64,000 nt of DNA from Pelagimonas phthalicica (GTDB lineage Bacteria > Pseudomonadota > Alphaproteobacteria > Rhodobacterales > Rhodobacteraceae), in NCBI RefSeq assembly GCF_004364805.1, contig NZ_SOAP01000001.1, positions 1,240,001-1,304,000 of the forward strand, read 5' to 3'. The number at the start of each line of letters is the position of its first letter. The first letter of the stretch is position 1. Both the position numbers and the translations under genes were made by a program. A model generated the notes under the pieces. That model saw nothing but the letters and a program-made list of their open reading frames with translations. It did not search any database and was not told where the DNA came from. This document shows positions 44,636-52,461 of this stretch, piece by piece.

Positions 44636-45241
44636 TCAGGAGCGCTGCGCAAACAGCGCGCGCTTTACCTTCACCCGAGTCGCCAGCAGCGCCAGAACAA
44701 CGGCCATATAAATCAACGGCTCTATCTGGAAACCTTTGACCAACATCACAAAATGCAACGCCCCAAGCAGCACCGCAACATAGGTCAGCTGATGCAGTTT
44801 GCGCCAACGCGCGCCCAGCTTGCGCAGCGACCAGTTGTTTGAGGTCACCGCCAGCGGGACCATCAGCGCAAAGGCAGCCATGCCCACGGTGATATAGGGG
44901 CGTTTCAGAATATCGGCCCAGATCTGCGACAGGATCTGAACATCCAGAACCAACCAGACCAGCAAATGCAGAGCCACATAGAAAAACGCCAATAACCCAA
45001 TGGCACGGCGGAATTTCAACAGGTTGAGCTTGGCAAAGCGGCGCAGGGGCGTGATGGCAAGGCCGACAATCAGCAATTGCAACGCCAATTCACCCAGCTC
45101 ATGCTCTAACGCCTTGATCGGCTCGACGCCCAGACCACCGGTCAAGGCAAGATAAAGCAGCCAGGGCGCGGGCAAGGCACCAATCAGGTAGACAAACCAG
45201 GTCGGGACTTTGCGGATAAATGTGTTCAGGCGGTCAATCAT
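44636..45241 (-). CDS. msrQ: Heme-binding membrane partner of the methionine sulfoxide reductase
   Basis: A 201-residue integral membrane protein of the MsrQ (YedZ) family with six helices; the b-type heme ligands lie in conserved histidines such as LEHELGELALQLL and FYVALHLLVWL, with WRKLHQLTYVAVLLGALHFV near the end. It passes electrons from the quinone pool or flavin reductase to MsrP in the periplasm. It follows msrP after 13 bases. Convergent with the GST gene. Confidence 0.92.
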   Translation of the reverse strand: MIDRLNTFIRKVPTWFVYLIGALPAPWLLYLALTGGLGVEPIKALEHELGELALQLLIVGLAITPLRRFAKLNLLKFRRAIGLLAFFYVALHLLVWLVLDVQILSQIWADILKRPYITVGMAAFALMVPLAVTSNNWSLRKLGARWRKLHQLTYVAVLLGALHFVMLVKGFQIEPLIYMAVVLALLATRVKVKRALFAQRS

Positions 45242-45254
45242 CGGCAGTAACGGC

Positions 45255-46166
45255 TCAGAAATTCTTGGTCAGGTCCATGCCCTCGTACAGGGCGGCAACC
45301 TCTTTTTCATAGCCATTGAACATCAATGTTGGTTTACGACGCGCAAACAAACCACCACCCAAGGGCCGCTCTGTCGCCTGTGACCAGCGCGGGTGATCCA
45401 CGGTTGGGTTCACATTGCTATAAAACCCGTATTCGCGGCCATTGGCCTTGTTCCAGCTGGTGGGTGGTTCAGAGTCTGTCAATGTGATCCGAACCACGGA
45501 TTTGATCGACTTGAACCCATATTTCCACGGCACCACCAAACGCATCGGCGCGCCGTTCTGGTTGGGCAGCGGTTTGCCATAGATCCCTGTGGCCATCAGG
45601 GTCAGCGGGTGCATGGCCTCATCCAGACGCAAGCCTTCGACATAGGGCCAGTCGAGCACAGGATAGCGGGTGCCCGGCATCTCTTCGGGGCGGTAAACCG
45701 TTTCAAAGGCGACATATTTCGCCTCAGGCTTGACGCCTGCCATTTCCAACAGGTCAGCCAGTTCAAACCCGTTCCAAGGCACGACCATCGACCAGGCCTC
45801 AACACAGCGGAAGCGGTAAATCCGCTCTTCGATGGTCATCTTGGCGAGGATATCGCCAAGCGCGTAATCGCCCGGGCGCTCGACCATGCCGTCGATTTTG
45901 ACACTCCAGGGGTCTGTGGTCAGCGTATGGGCGTTTTTGGCAGGATCATCCTTGCCGGTGCCGAATTCGTAATAGTTGCAGTAGTTGATGATGTCGTCCC
46001 AATCATTGGGTTTCAGCGCCTCTTGCGCCTGCGCCTGACCCGCGCTGAAACCAGCACCAATAACCGTGCTGGCCCCCAAACCCGCCAGAATTTGCCGCCG
46101 GTTCAGAAAGGCGGATTCGGGCGTGACGTCCGCCTGAGTGAGGTCGTTGATCCAGCGTTTGGCCAT
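45255..46166 (-). CDS. msrP: Periplasmic protein-methionine-sulfoxide reductase, molybdopterin subunit
   Basis: MsrP (YedY) repairs oxidised methionines in periplasmic proteins using a molybdopterin centre. The 303 residues begin with a Tat signal ([10 protein letters not shown], then an Ala-rich stretch). The molybdenum cysteine lies in [14 protein letters not shown]. Other family stretches are [12 protein letters not shown] and [27 protein letters not shown]. Operon with msrQ. The molybdate importer modABC lies about 3 kb away. Confidence 0.95.
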   Translation of the reverse strand: MAKRWINDLTQADVTPESAFLNRRQILAGLGASTVIGAGFSAGQAQAQEALKPNDWDDIINYCNYYEFGTGKDDPAKNAHTLTTDPWSVKIDGMVERPGDYALGDILAKMTIEERIYRFRCVEAWSMVVPWNGFELADLLEMAGVKPEAKYVAFETVYRPEEMPGTRYPVLDWPYVEGLRLDEAMHPLTLMATGIYGKPLPNQNGAPMRLVVPWKYGFKSIKSVVRITLTDSEPPTSWNKANGREYGFYSNVNPTVDHPRWSQATERPLGGGLFARRKPTLMFNGYEKEVAALYEGMDLTKNF

Positions 46167-46271
46167 TGGGGTCTCCTATCTCTGTTGACGGATAGATAAA
46201 GGCTCTGTGATCGCGGACCAAATTAATTTGGGTCACGTTGGCGTGGTGGGGCTGTAACAAAACGGGGTTTC

Positions 46272-46292
46272 CCGGATTGCCTTGCAATCCGG
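46272..46292 (-). other. Hairpin downstream of the HxlR gene
   Basis: CCGGATTGC pairs perfectly with GCAATCCGG around CTT. On the minus strand it is followed by GAAACCCCGTTTTG, so it could end HxlR transcription. Confidence 0.5.
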
Positions 46293-46413
46293 TTCGCACC
46301 CGACCCGCCCCCCAGGGCGGGTGCGAATTTGCAATGCTGCGGTCCCTTGGAACGCCGAGATTGAGTTTAAGGTCGACCATGCCGGTGAGCCGCCCTCGGG
46401 TCGGGCGCGAACC
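46291..46413. repeat. Small palindromic element bounded by inverted repeats
   Basis: GGTTCGCACCCGACCC (46291-46306) and GGGTCGGGCGCGAACC (46398-46413) are inverted copies matching at 15 of 16 bases, about 90 bases apart. Inside, CCCGCCC and GGGCGGG (followed by TGCGAA) form another dyad. No target-site duplication is visible. It fills the space between msrP and the HxlR gene. Confidence 0.55.
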
Positions 46414-46425
46414 TATGTCGAACCT

Positions 46426-46893
46426 CTACTTACTCAAATCCGCCAGCCGAATATCTTGCAACGCAACCTCGCTGCCCTCTTCATCCAACAAGGCCACCCG
46501 CAGCTTGGCGCGATCAGACCGACGCACTGGCCCAATCGGTGCCCCCGCCAGGTCAAGATGCCGATTACCCCATTCCAACAGCGCCAACAGGGACATAGCC
46601 AAATCAAACCCTGTTCGAGACAGGAGGTATTCATACCGCGTGCGCCCGCCTTCGGGCTTGTAGGGGCGCTTGGCCACAATACCTTGCTCAATCAGCGACG
46701 AGAGCCGCGCCGACAGTACCGATTTCGGCACACCGATTTCGGCGCGAATATCCTCGAACCGAGCGACACCATAAAACAGCTGGCGGATGATCATCAGCAC
46801 CCATTTATCCCCCAACACCCCCGCCGCCAGTGCGAGTCCGCAGCGATCAGGTGGGAAACGGGGGATGATTTCGGAATCAGTTGAGTTTGACAT
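46426..46893 (-). CDS. HxlR-family winged-helix regulator
   Basis: A 155-residue protein whose first 110 residues match HxlR-type regulators: CGLALAAGVLGDKWVLMIIRQLFYG (with the HxlR Cys near the N-terminus), FEDIRAEIGVPKSVLSARLSSLIEQGIV and the wing KPEGGRTRYEYLLSRTG. A further 40 residues follow that are not typical of the shortest HxlR members. Some HxlR proteins sense oxidants or aldehydes through this cysteine. It is divergent from a small membrane protein that it may control. Confidence 0.9.
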   Translation of the reverse strand: MSNSTDSEIIPRFPPDRCGLALAAGVLGDKWVLMIIRQLFYGVARFEDIRAEIGVPKSVLSARLSSLIEQGIVAKRPYKPEGGRTRYEYLLSRTGFDLAMSLLALLEWGNRHLDLAGAPIGPVRRSDRAKLRVALLDEEGSEVALQDIRLADLSK

Positions 46894-46940
46894 ACGAACC
46901 CAGATAGCCTACCTCAAGCTAAGTTCAAAATTCAAACTCA
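46882..46940. promoter_or_regulatory. Candidate HxlR operator region
   Basis: TGAGTTTGA (46882-46890) and TCAAACTCA (46932-46940) are perfect inverted copies around the 58-base divergent space, which also holds the direct repeat TTCAAA-A-TTCAAA (46924-46936). The first arm lies in the HxlR start codons. Confidence 0.45.
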
Positions 46941-46951
46941 GGATTCGCACC

Positions 46952-47338
46952 ATGTCCCCGCTTGCTTTGCTTTTGACTGTCAAAATTCTCCTCACCCTGC
47001 CGCTGATCGGGCTGTTCGGCTTTGCCACCAATGCCCGTTTGAACAATCTCACCGGTCAATGGGGCCAGGAACCACTGATCTATCGCCTGTATGCAGTGGC
47101 CCTCTCGGCCTTACTGGTCGGATATCTCGGCGCGCTCTTTGCTGTGCTCGACCTCCAGGTGCCCTGGGGCATGTTGTGGGTCGGCCTTGTTTCCAATGCC
47201 GGGGCGGCGCTCATGATTGTCACATGGAGCTGCCACCCCCGCCTGCGCCGATCCGCTTGGGCCTTTGGGACCATTGCCGCCGGGCTTGTCATCGCGCTGA
47301 TTTTTCCGGCTCAGGCCATCTCGCCAGTTTTCGGTTGA
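46952..47338 (+). CDS. Four-helix membrane protein, function unknown
   Basis: A 128-residue protein with four hydrophobic helices (LALLLTVKILLTLPLIGLFG, LYAVALSALLVGYLGALFAV, GMLWVGLVSNAGAALMIVTW, WAFGTIAAGLVIALIFPA). It has no recognised domain. Its start at 46952 is next to the divergent HxlR gene, so it is the likely regulated target. Its last 28 bases overlap the convergent glutamate-synthase-like gene. Confidence 0.75.
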   Translation: MSPLALLLTVKILLTLPLIGLFGFATNARLNNLTGQWGQEPLIYRLYAVALSALLVGYLGALFAVLDLQVPWGMLWVGLVSNAGAALMIVTWSCHPRLRRSAWAFGTIAAGLVIALIFPAQAISPVFG

Positions 47339-48807
47339 GAGGGGTAAAGCTCGTTCATCTGCACGGATCGACCATCATCCCGAACAATTCGCACATGCCG
47401 TCGCCGCATCTGGCGCGGCTCGGCGACACCGACCGAATGGGCGATGGTTTCGACCTCGTAGATGATGGATTGCGCATATAGCGCGACGCGCTTGTGCTTT
47501 TCCTGCACGACAAGCCCCTTTTGCAGCCCGGCATCATGGGTCGTGATCCCGGTCGGGCAGGTGTTCTTGTTGCATTTCAGCGCCTGAATGCAGCCCAGCG
47601 AGAACATGAAGCCACGCGCCGAGGTCACAAAATCCGCCCCCGCACAGATCGCCCAGGCCACATCGCCGGGATTGATCAGCTTGCCGCTGGCGACAATGCG
47701 AATGCGCTCATGCAGCCCGTATTTGTCACGCAGATCGGTCATGCGTACCAAAGCCTCGCGCAGCGGCAGGCCCACTAGGTCCATCAAGGGCATCGGCGCG
47801 GCGCCGGTCCCGCCTTCGCCGCCATCCACAGTGATGAAATCCGGCGCATGTTCGGCCCCGCGTTCCTTGATCGCCTCAAACAGATCCACCCAAGGGTCGG
47901 CAGAGCCCATACAGGTTTTGAACCCCACCGGTTTGCCGGTCACCTCGCGAATATGGCAAATCAGATCAAGCAGATCGCCAAAATCATCCACCTCGCGGTG
48001 ACGGTTGGGCGAAATGCCGGGCTGGCCTTCGGGAATGCCGCGGATCTCGGCAATCTCTTTGCTGACTTTAGCGGCGGGCAGGATGCCCCCCTTACCAGGC
48101 TTGGCCCCCTGGCTCAGCTTGATCTCAAACATCTTGACCTGAGGTTTGGCGGCCACTTCGCGGAGCTTGTCATCGCTGAGATTGCCTTCGGCATCGCGCA
48201 CCCCAAACTTGGCCGTGCCAATCTGATAGACAATGTCACATCCCCCTTCGAGGTGATGCGGCGCAAGCCCGCCCTCGCCGGTGTTCAACCAAATCCCGGC
48301 CTTGGCCGCGCCTTGGCTCAGCGCCTGCACCGCTGGCTTGGACAAGGCCCCGTAAGACATCCCTGAAATGTTAAAAATCGACGGGGCGGCATAGGGCTCA
48401 CGGCAATGCGGCCCAATCTCAAGCGGTTCGGTCGAGGCATATTGATCGTCCAGCGGCGGGAACACCGCATTCATGAAAATCGGCGTGCCCGGCACGTTGA
48501 GGTTGCGGGTCGAACCAAAGGCAATCGTATTGCTCTTGGCCCCCGTGGCCCGCGATACCCAATTGCGCTGCGCCCGGTTAAACGGCATCTCTTCGCGATC
48601 CATGGCAAAGAAATACTGGCGAAAGAACTCTCCCAATTCGGTGAACAGATGCCGAAACCGCCCGATGACCGGATAATTCCGCCGGATCGCATCGCCGGTC
48701 TGGCGACGATCCGCAATGAACAGCACAATGACCAGCGCAACGCCGATACCCAGAAAGAAAACAAACAAAAGCGCCAAATATTCCAGCGCGGCCATTGCAT
48801 ATCCCAT
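47311..48807 (-). CDS. Membrane-anchored FMN-binding glutamate-synthase-like protein
   Basis: A 498-residue protein with one N-terminal membrane helix (ALEYLALLFVFFLGIGVALVIVLFIA), then a domain like the FMN/synthase part of glutamate synthase: SGMSYGALSKPAVQALSQGA, KLSQGAKPGKGG, DGGEGGTGAAPMPLMD and a cysteine motif CNKNTCPTG. It lacks the glutaminase domain, so it is not a complete GltB; the actual substrate is unknown. The start at 48807 has GGAG six bases upstream; 48813 and 48846 are in-frame alternatives. It overlaps the preceding membrane protein gene by 28 bases tail to tail. Confidence 0.85.
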   Translation of the reverse strand: MGYAMAALEYLALLFVFFLGIGVALVIVLFIADRRQTGDAIRRNYPVIGRFRHLFTELGEFFRQYFFAMDREEMPFNRAQRNWVSRATGAKSNTIAFGSTRNLNVPGTPIFMNAVFPPLDDQYASTEPLEIGPHCREPYAAPSIFNISGMSYGALSKPAVQALSQGAAKAGIWLNTGEGGLAPHHLEGGCDIVYQIGTAKFGVRDAEGNLSDDKLREVAAKPQVKMFEIKLSQGAKPGKGGILPAAKVSKEIAEIRGIPEGQPGISPNRHREVDDFGDLLDLICHIREVTGKPVGFKTCMGSADPWVDLFEAIKERGAEHAPDFITVDGGEGGTGAAPMPLMDLVGLPLREALVRMTDLRDKYGLHERIRIVASGKLINPGDVAWAICAGADFVTSARGFMFSLGCIQALKCNKNTCPTGITTHDAGLQKGLVVQEKHKRVALYAQSIIYEVETIAHSVGVAEPRQMRRRHVRIVRDDGRSVQMNELYPSQPKTGEMA

Positions 48808-48924
48808 ATTCATCTCCGCGAATGTGTTGATTTGTCTCAAAGGCAAACAGATTTCTGCACCCTACTGTGCCATTGTCGCAGCAAAATGGCAGCCCCGCTG
48901 CCGAATTCGTGAAAGTGAGAGAGC

Positions 48925-49368
48925 ATGAAACATTTTCTGACAGCAATGGCCCTGTCGATCCTCAGCAGCACTGCCCTTGCGGCGGACATGATCACCTATG
49001 ATACAGAAGACAGCTTTGACGACGTTGTCTTTGGTCTTGAGAGCGCCATTATCGATGCTGGTCTCGTGATCGATTCCGTCTCCCATACCGGCGAAATGCT
49101 GGAACGCACGCGGGCCGATATCGGGTCTGAAAGGGTGTTGTTCCTCAATGCCGACGTCTTTAGCTTTTGTTCGGCCAAAATCTCGCGCGAAGTGATGGAA
49201 GCTGACCCGATGAACATCGTATTCTGCCCCTATGATGTCTTTGTCATGGTGCGCCCGGAAACACCCGACACCACCACCATCGGTTTTCGCACCTATCCCG
49301 AGGGCGAGATGAAAAAGGTCGAATCCCTTCTGGATGGAATCGCGCGTGCCGCAATTGGGCTGGACTAA
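48925..49368 (+). CDS. Secreted DUF302-domain protein
   Basis: A 147-residue protein with a signal peptide (MKHFLTAMALSILSSTALA, cut before AD). The mature part follows the DUF302 pattern: SFDDVVFGLESAIIDAGLVIDSVSHTGEML, then VLFLNADVFSFCSAKISREVMEADPMNIVFCPYDVFVM. DUF302 has a dimeric alpha/beta fold of unknown function. The two cysteines flank the core. Monocistronic and divergent from the glutamate-synthase-like gene. Confidence 0.85.
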   Translation: MKHFLTAMALSILSSTALAADMITYDTEDSFDDVVFGLESAIIDAGLVIDSVSHTGEMLERTRADIGSERVLFLNADVFSFCSAKISREVMEADPMNIVFCPYDVFVMVRPETPDTTTIGFRTYPEGEMKKVESLLDGIARAAIGLD

Positions 49369-49605
49369 AACCGCACTTCTCAACATTTGAAGCGCTCGGG
49401 CGCAATTGTTGCGCCCCGCGAAACCAATTTTCCCGCCATGCGTGCAATGGGGCCGAATTGTGGCGAAATTCGGACATTTCCTTTGCCAGCCCCATACGCC
49501 CTTTCTAGTCTCGTTAACCATATTGAGTTTGCAGCGATTTCGGGGGGAAATGGCCGCGCTTTTGGGTTCGGGGCACCACAACTTATTTTGAAAAGGGGCA
49601 CTGCC

Positions 49606-51018
49606 ATGCCAACCGTATTTGGAACCGACGGCGATGACAGCCTGACCGGAACGCTCACACGCGATGTTGTCGCCCTATTGGGCGGCAATGATTACTACAT
49701 GGGGGATAACGGGGCCGACCTGATCCTGGGGATGAACGGCAACGACACCCTGCTGGGCGGCAATGGCGGTGACGAGATCCTGGGTGGCGAAAACGACGAT
49801 GTCTTGATAGGAGCCTGTGGTCACGATTCACTCTATGGTGAAAACGGCAACGACCTGCTGGATGGCGGCAATGCCGATGATCTGCTGGTCGGCGGCGGCG
49901 GGGATGACACCCTGTTTGGCGGCAATAACAGCGACCAGCTCTTTGGGGGCGATGCCGAAGACTATCTGGATGGCGGTCAGGATGATGACACGCTGAACGG
50001 CGGTGCCAATGATGACACGATCATCGGCGGCAAAGGCAACGACCGCCTGACCGGCGAAGACGGTGCGGATCTCTTCATCATCGACGGCTGGAAAAGTGGT
50101 AATGACACCATCACCGATTTCGAACTGGGCATCGACAGGATCGACCTGACCGCAATTGGCGTTTACGACATTTCCCTGCTCAACATCCTCGATCTTGGGG
50201 CCAGCACGTTGATCATGCTGGGCAATGGCAACTCGATCGAGATTTCCGGCGTTGCCCCTTCTGACCTGAGCGCGTCCGATTTCGTGCTGACCGCAGCCCC
50301 TGTAACCACAACCACTTCGGACAGTTCCGACACGGTGGTTGGCACCTCGGGTGCAGATATAATCACGGCGGGCAATGGCTCTGACCGGATCTGGGGCGGC
50401 CACGGCAACGACCAGATTTTCGGAGGCTCGGGCCGTGACCAAATCCGCGGCGAACTTGGCAATGACCTGATCTATGGCGGGTCCGGCCAGGACAAGATCC
50501 ATGGCGGGTTTGGCAATGACGTGATCTTTGGCGATGCAGATAACGACCTGATCTTTGGCGATGAGGGCAATGACTACATCAATGGCGGCAACAAGAATGA
50601 CCGCCTTTATGGTGGTGACGGTCATGACGAGGTCATTGGCGAAAACGGCAATGACAAGATGTGGGGCGATGCCGGCAACGACATTCTTGACGGCGGCGCT
50701 GGCAAAGACTCCATGGATGGCGGCAGCGGCAATGACATCATGATCGGCGGCTGGGGTCAGGACCTGATGACCGGTGGCACCGGCTCTGACACCTTTGTCT
50801 TTGAAATGCGCAGCAACAATGACATCATCACCGACTTTGAGGATGGCTCGGATCTGCTTGACGTGTCCGGCTACGCCTCTGAGGGCATCACCGGCTATAG
50901 CGATCTGGTGATCACCCAGGTCGGCGCAGATGTGCATATCCAACTGGCTGGTGACAATTCGATCACGTTACAGAACGTCGATGCAAGCACCATCTCTGCC
51001 GACGACTTCATCTTTTGA
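49606..51018 (+). CDS. RTX (hemolysin-type calcium-binding) repeat protein
   Basis: A 470-residue acidic protein built mostly of GGxGxDxLx nonapeptides, in two blocks (about residues 20-155 and 250-395) that each end in a similar tail: SGNDTITDFELGIDRIDL and SNNDIITDFEDGSDLLDV, then SDLSASDFVL and STISADDFIF. These tails match the C-terminal region recognised by type I secretion. It has no N-terminal signal and no catalytic domain, so it is a calcium-folding structural or surface protein. No type I secretion genes are in the window. The start at 49606 follows AAAAGGGG; no upstream domain exists in the extended frame. Confidence 0.9.
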   Translation: MPTVFGTDGDDSLTGTLTRDVVALLGGNDYYMGDNGADLILGMNGNDTLLGGNGGDEILGGENDDVLIGACGHDSLYGENGNDLLDGGNADDLLVGGGGDDTLFGGNNSDQLFGGDAEDYLDGGQDDDTLNGGANDDTIIGGKGNDRLTGEDGADLFIIDGWKSGNDTITDFELGIDRIDLTAIGVYDISLLNILDLGASTLIMLGNGNSIEISGVAPSDLSASDFVLTAAPVTTTTSDSSDTVVGTSGADIITAGNGSDRIWGGHGNDQIFGGSGRDQIRGELGNDLIYGGSGQDKIHGGFGNDVIFGDADNDLIFGDEGNDYINGGNKNDRLYGGDGHDEVIGENGNDKMWGDAGNDILDGGAGKDSMDGGSGNDIMIGGWGQDLMTGGTGSDTFVFEMRSNNDIITDFEDGSDLLDVSGYASEGITGYSDLVITQVGADVHIQLAGDNSITLQNVDASTISADDFIF

Positions 51019-51024
51019 CCAAGC

Positions 51025-51045
51025 TGGGGCGGGTTTACCGCCCCA
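51025..51045 (+). terminator. Hairpin after the RTX gene, inside the dgt 3' end
   Basis: TGGGGCGG pairs with CCGCCCCA around GTTTA, just after the RTX stop and overlapping the last codons of the convergent dgt gene. No T-run follows. Confidence 0.45.
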
Positions 51046-52375
51046 TCAACATCTCTGCAGTATCTACGGCGTACCGATCAGTCATGCCCGACACAAAATC
51101 CGTCATGGCATGCAGTGCCGAATAGCTATCGGTCACGCCTCGCAAGTCCAGTTCCAGGGCGCGAACAACCTGTCGTTCGTAATCGGGCAACTTAGCCTCA
51201 TCCCAACCCCGCTCAGCCAAAGCATCAAATACGGGCAAGAGCCCATCCAACACATTGCGGATCACATTGCGGCCACGCACTTCCAGCTTGGTTTTTCGTG
51301 GGGCAACAAACAGCTGTTCCCGCGCCGTTTTCTTGATCCTGGCAAAGGCCGGGCCTAGCGCGGAATCGGCAATAAGATCGTTGGAATAAGTGCCATTCAT
51401 AATAGCGTCGTGATTGGCCTTAAACGCCTCGACACAGGCCCAAATCGCGCCACCAATGGCCAAGGCGCGGTAGTGTGAAATCTTTTCATATTCGGTATGA
51501 TTGCCGAGATTGTCATCATTGGGTGTGTTTTCGATCAAAGGCAGCAATAGGTCCCGCACTTGATCAAAGCTGAGATCTCGCGCCGTGTATCCGTCTTCGA
51601 GATCAACAATATTATAGCAAATATCATCCGCCGCCTCGACCAGGAAGACAAGCGGGTGACGCCGCCACCACGTGCTGCCATCCGCTGCGGTTTCAGCAAT
51701 CAAGCCCAGCCGGTCCGCGACTCTGGCATAGGTTTTTGCCTCGCGATCAAACAAACCAAATTTCTTGGCCCCTACATAGGAATGATCGGTCAATACCGCC
51801 CGCGTGCGGGCCGTCATCGGGTATTTGGTAAAAGCGCCCAGCACCGCCGCCGATAGGTCCATCCCGTAATCCCCGCGATACATTTCCAACCGCGTCAAAA
51901 TGCGAAACCCTTGGGCGTTGCCCTCAAAGGCCTCGAACTCGGGCCACAACCCGGCATCAATACCGCGAAACACGCCGCGTGGCTCCTGAAATCGTTCTGC
52001 AAACCATTTGCCGATGCTCTCTTCGCCGGAATGGCCAAAGGGCGGGTTGCCGATGTCATGCGCCAGACAGGCCGCATGGATGATGCCCGCAACCCGATGC
52101 GCCTCACCTTGTCCGATGTACTTTTCGACCTCCAACCAGGCTCCGATCTGCATTCCCAAACTGCGCCCAACCGTTGCGACTTCGTTGGAATGGATCATAC
52201 GGTGGCGCAAATGATCATGGCCATGGAGCGGATGCACTTGGGTTTTGTTGGCTAGCCGACGGAACGGCGCGGAGAAGATGATCCGATCCGCGTCCATGGT
52301 GTAATTGGGGCGCGCCGCGTCTTCCTCTTTATCCTTGAACAAACGCTGCGTATTCAACAGGCTCTGCCAGTCCAT
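51035..52375 (-). CDS. dgt: Deoxyguanosinetriphosphate triphosphohydrolase-like HD-domain protein
   Basis: A 446-residue HD-domain phosphohydrolase that would cleave dNTPs to deoxynucleoside and triphosphate. The metal motif AHDIGNPPFGHSGE, the IHSNEVATVGRSLG stretch before it and EAADDICYNIVDLEDG are typical of the dGTPase family. Its length and N-terminus (MDWQSLLNTQRL) fit the type 2 subfamily. Sequence alone does not show which dNTP is preferred. Confidence 0.9.
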   Translation of the reverse strand: MDWQSLLNTQRLFKDKEEDAARPNYTMDADRIIFSAPFRRLANKTQVHPLHGHDHLRHRMIHSNEVATVGRSLGMQIGAWLEVEKYIGQGEAHRVAGIIHAACLAHDIGNPPFGHSGEESIGKWFAERFQEPRGVFRGIDAGLWPEFEAFEGNAQGFRILTRLEMYRGDYGMDLSAAVLGAFTKYPMTARTRAVLTDHSYVGAKKFGLFDREAKTYARVADRLGLIAETAADGSTWWRRHPLVFLVEAADDICYNIVDLEDGYTARDLSFDQVRDLLLPLIENTPNDDNLGNHTEYEKISHYRALAIGGAIWACVEAFKANHDAIMNGTYSNDLIADSALGPAFARIKKTAREQLFVAPRKTKLEVRGRNVIRNVLDGLLPVFDALAERGWDEAKLPDYERQVVRALELDLRGVTDSYSALHAMTDFVSGMTDRYAVDTAEMLMGR

Positions 52376-52416
52376 TCACACACTCCGATCCAATAATGCC
52401 CTGTTGTCTATAAGAA

Positions 52417-52443
52417 AAAGGCCCGCCGTGAAAGCGGGCCTTT
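52417..52443 (-). terminator. Terminator of clpB
   Basis: AAAGGCCCGC pairs with GCGGGCCTTT around CGTGAAA. On the minus strand the T-run TTTTTCTTA follows. It sits 19 bases after the clpB stop. Confidence 0.88.
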
Positions 52444-52461
52444 GACTTGTGTCACAATGGT

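Noticed and set aside
46238-46663. Plus-strand frame across the msrP-HxlR space and the HxlR gene
   Set aside because: It runs through the palindromic element and antisense to the HxlR gene. No conserved domain is visible.
49700-50800. Regular short DNA repeats suggesting a CRISPR or satellite
   Set aside because: They are codons for GGxGxDxLx nonapeptides of the RTX gene; spacing is 27 bases in frame and there are no unique spacers.
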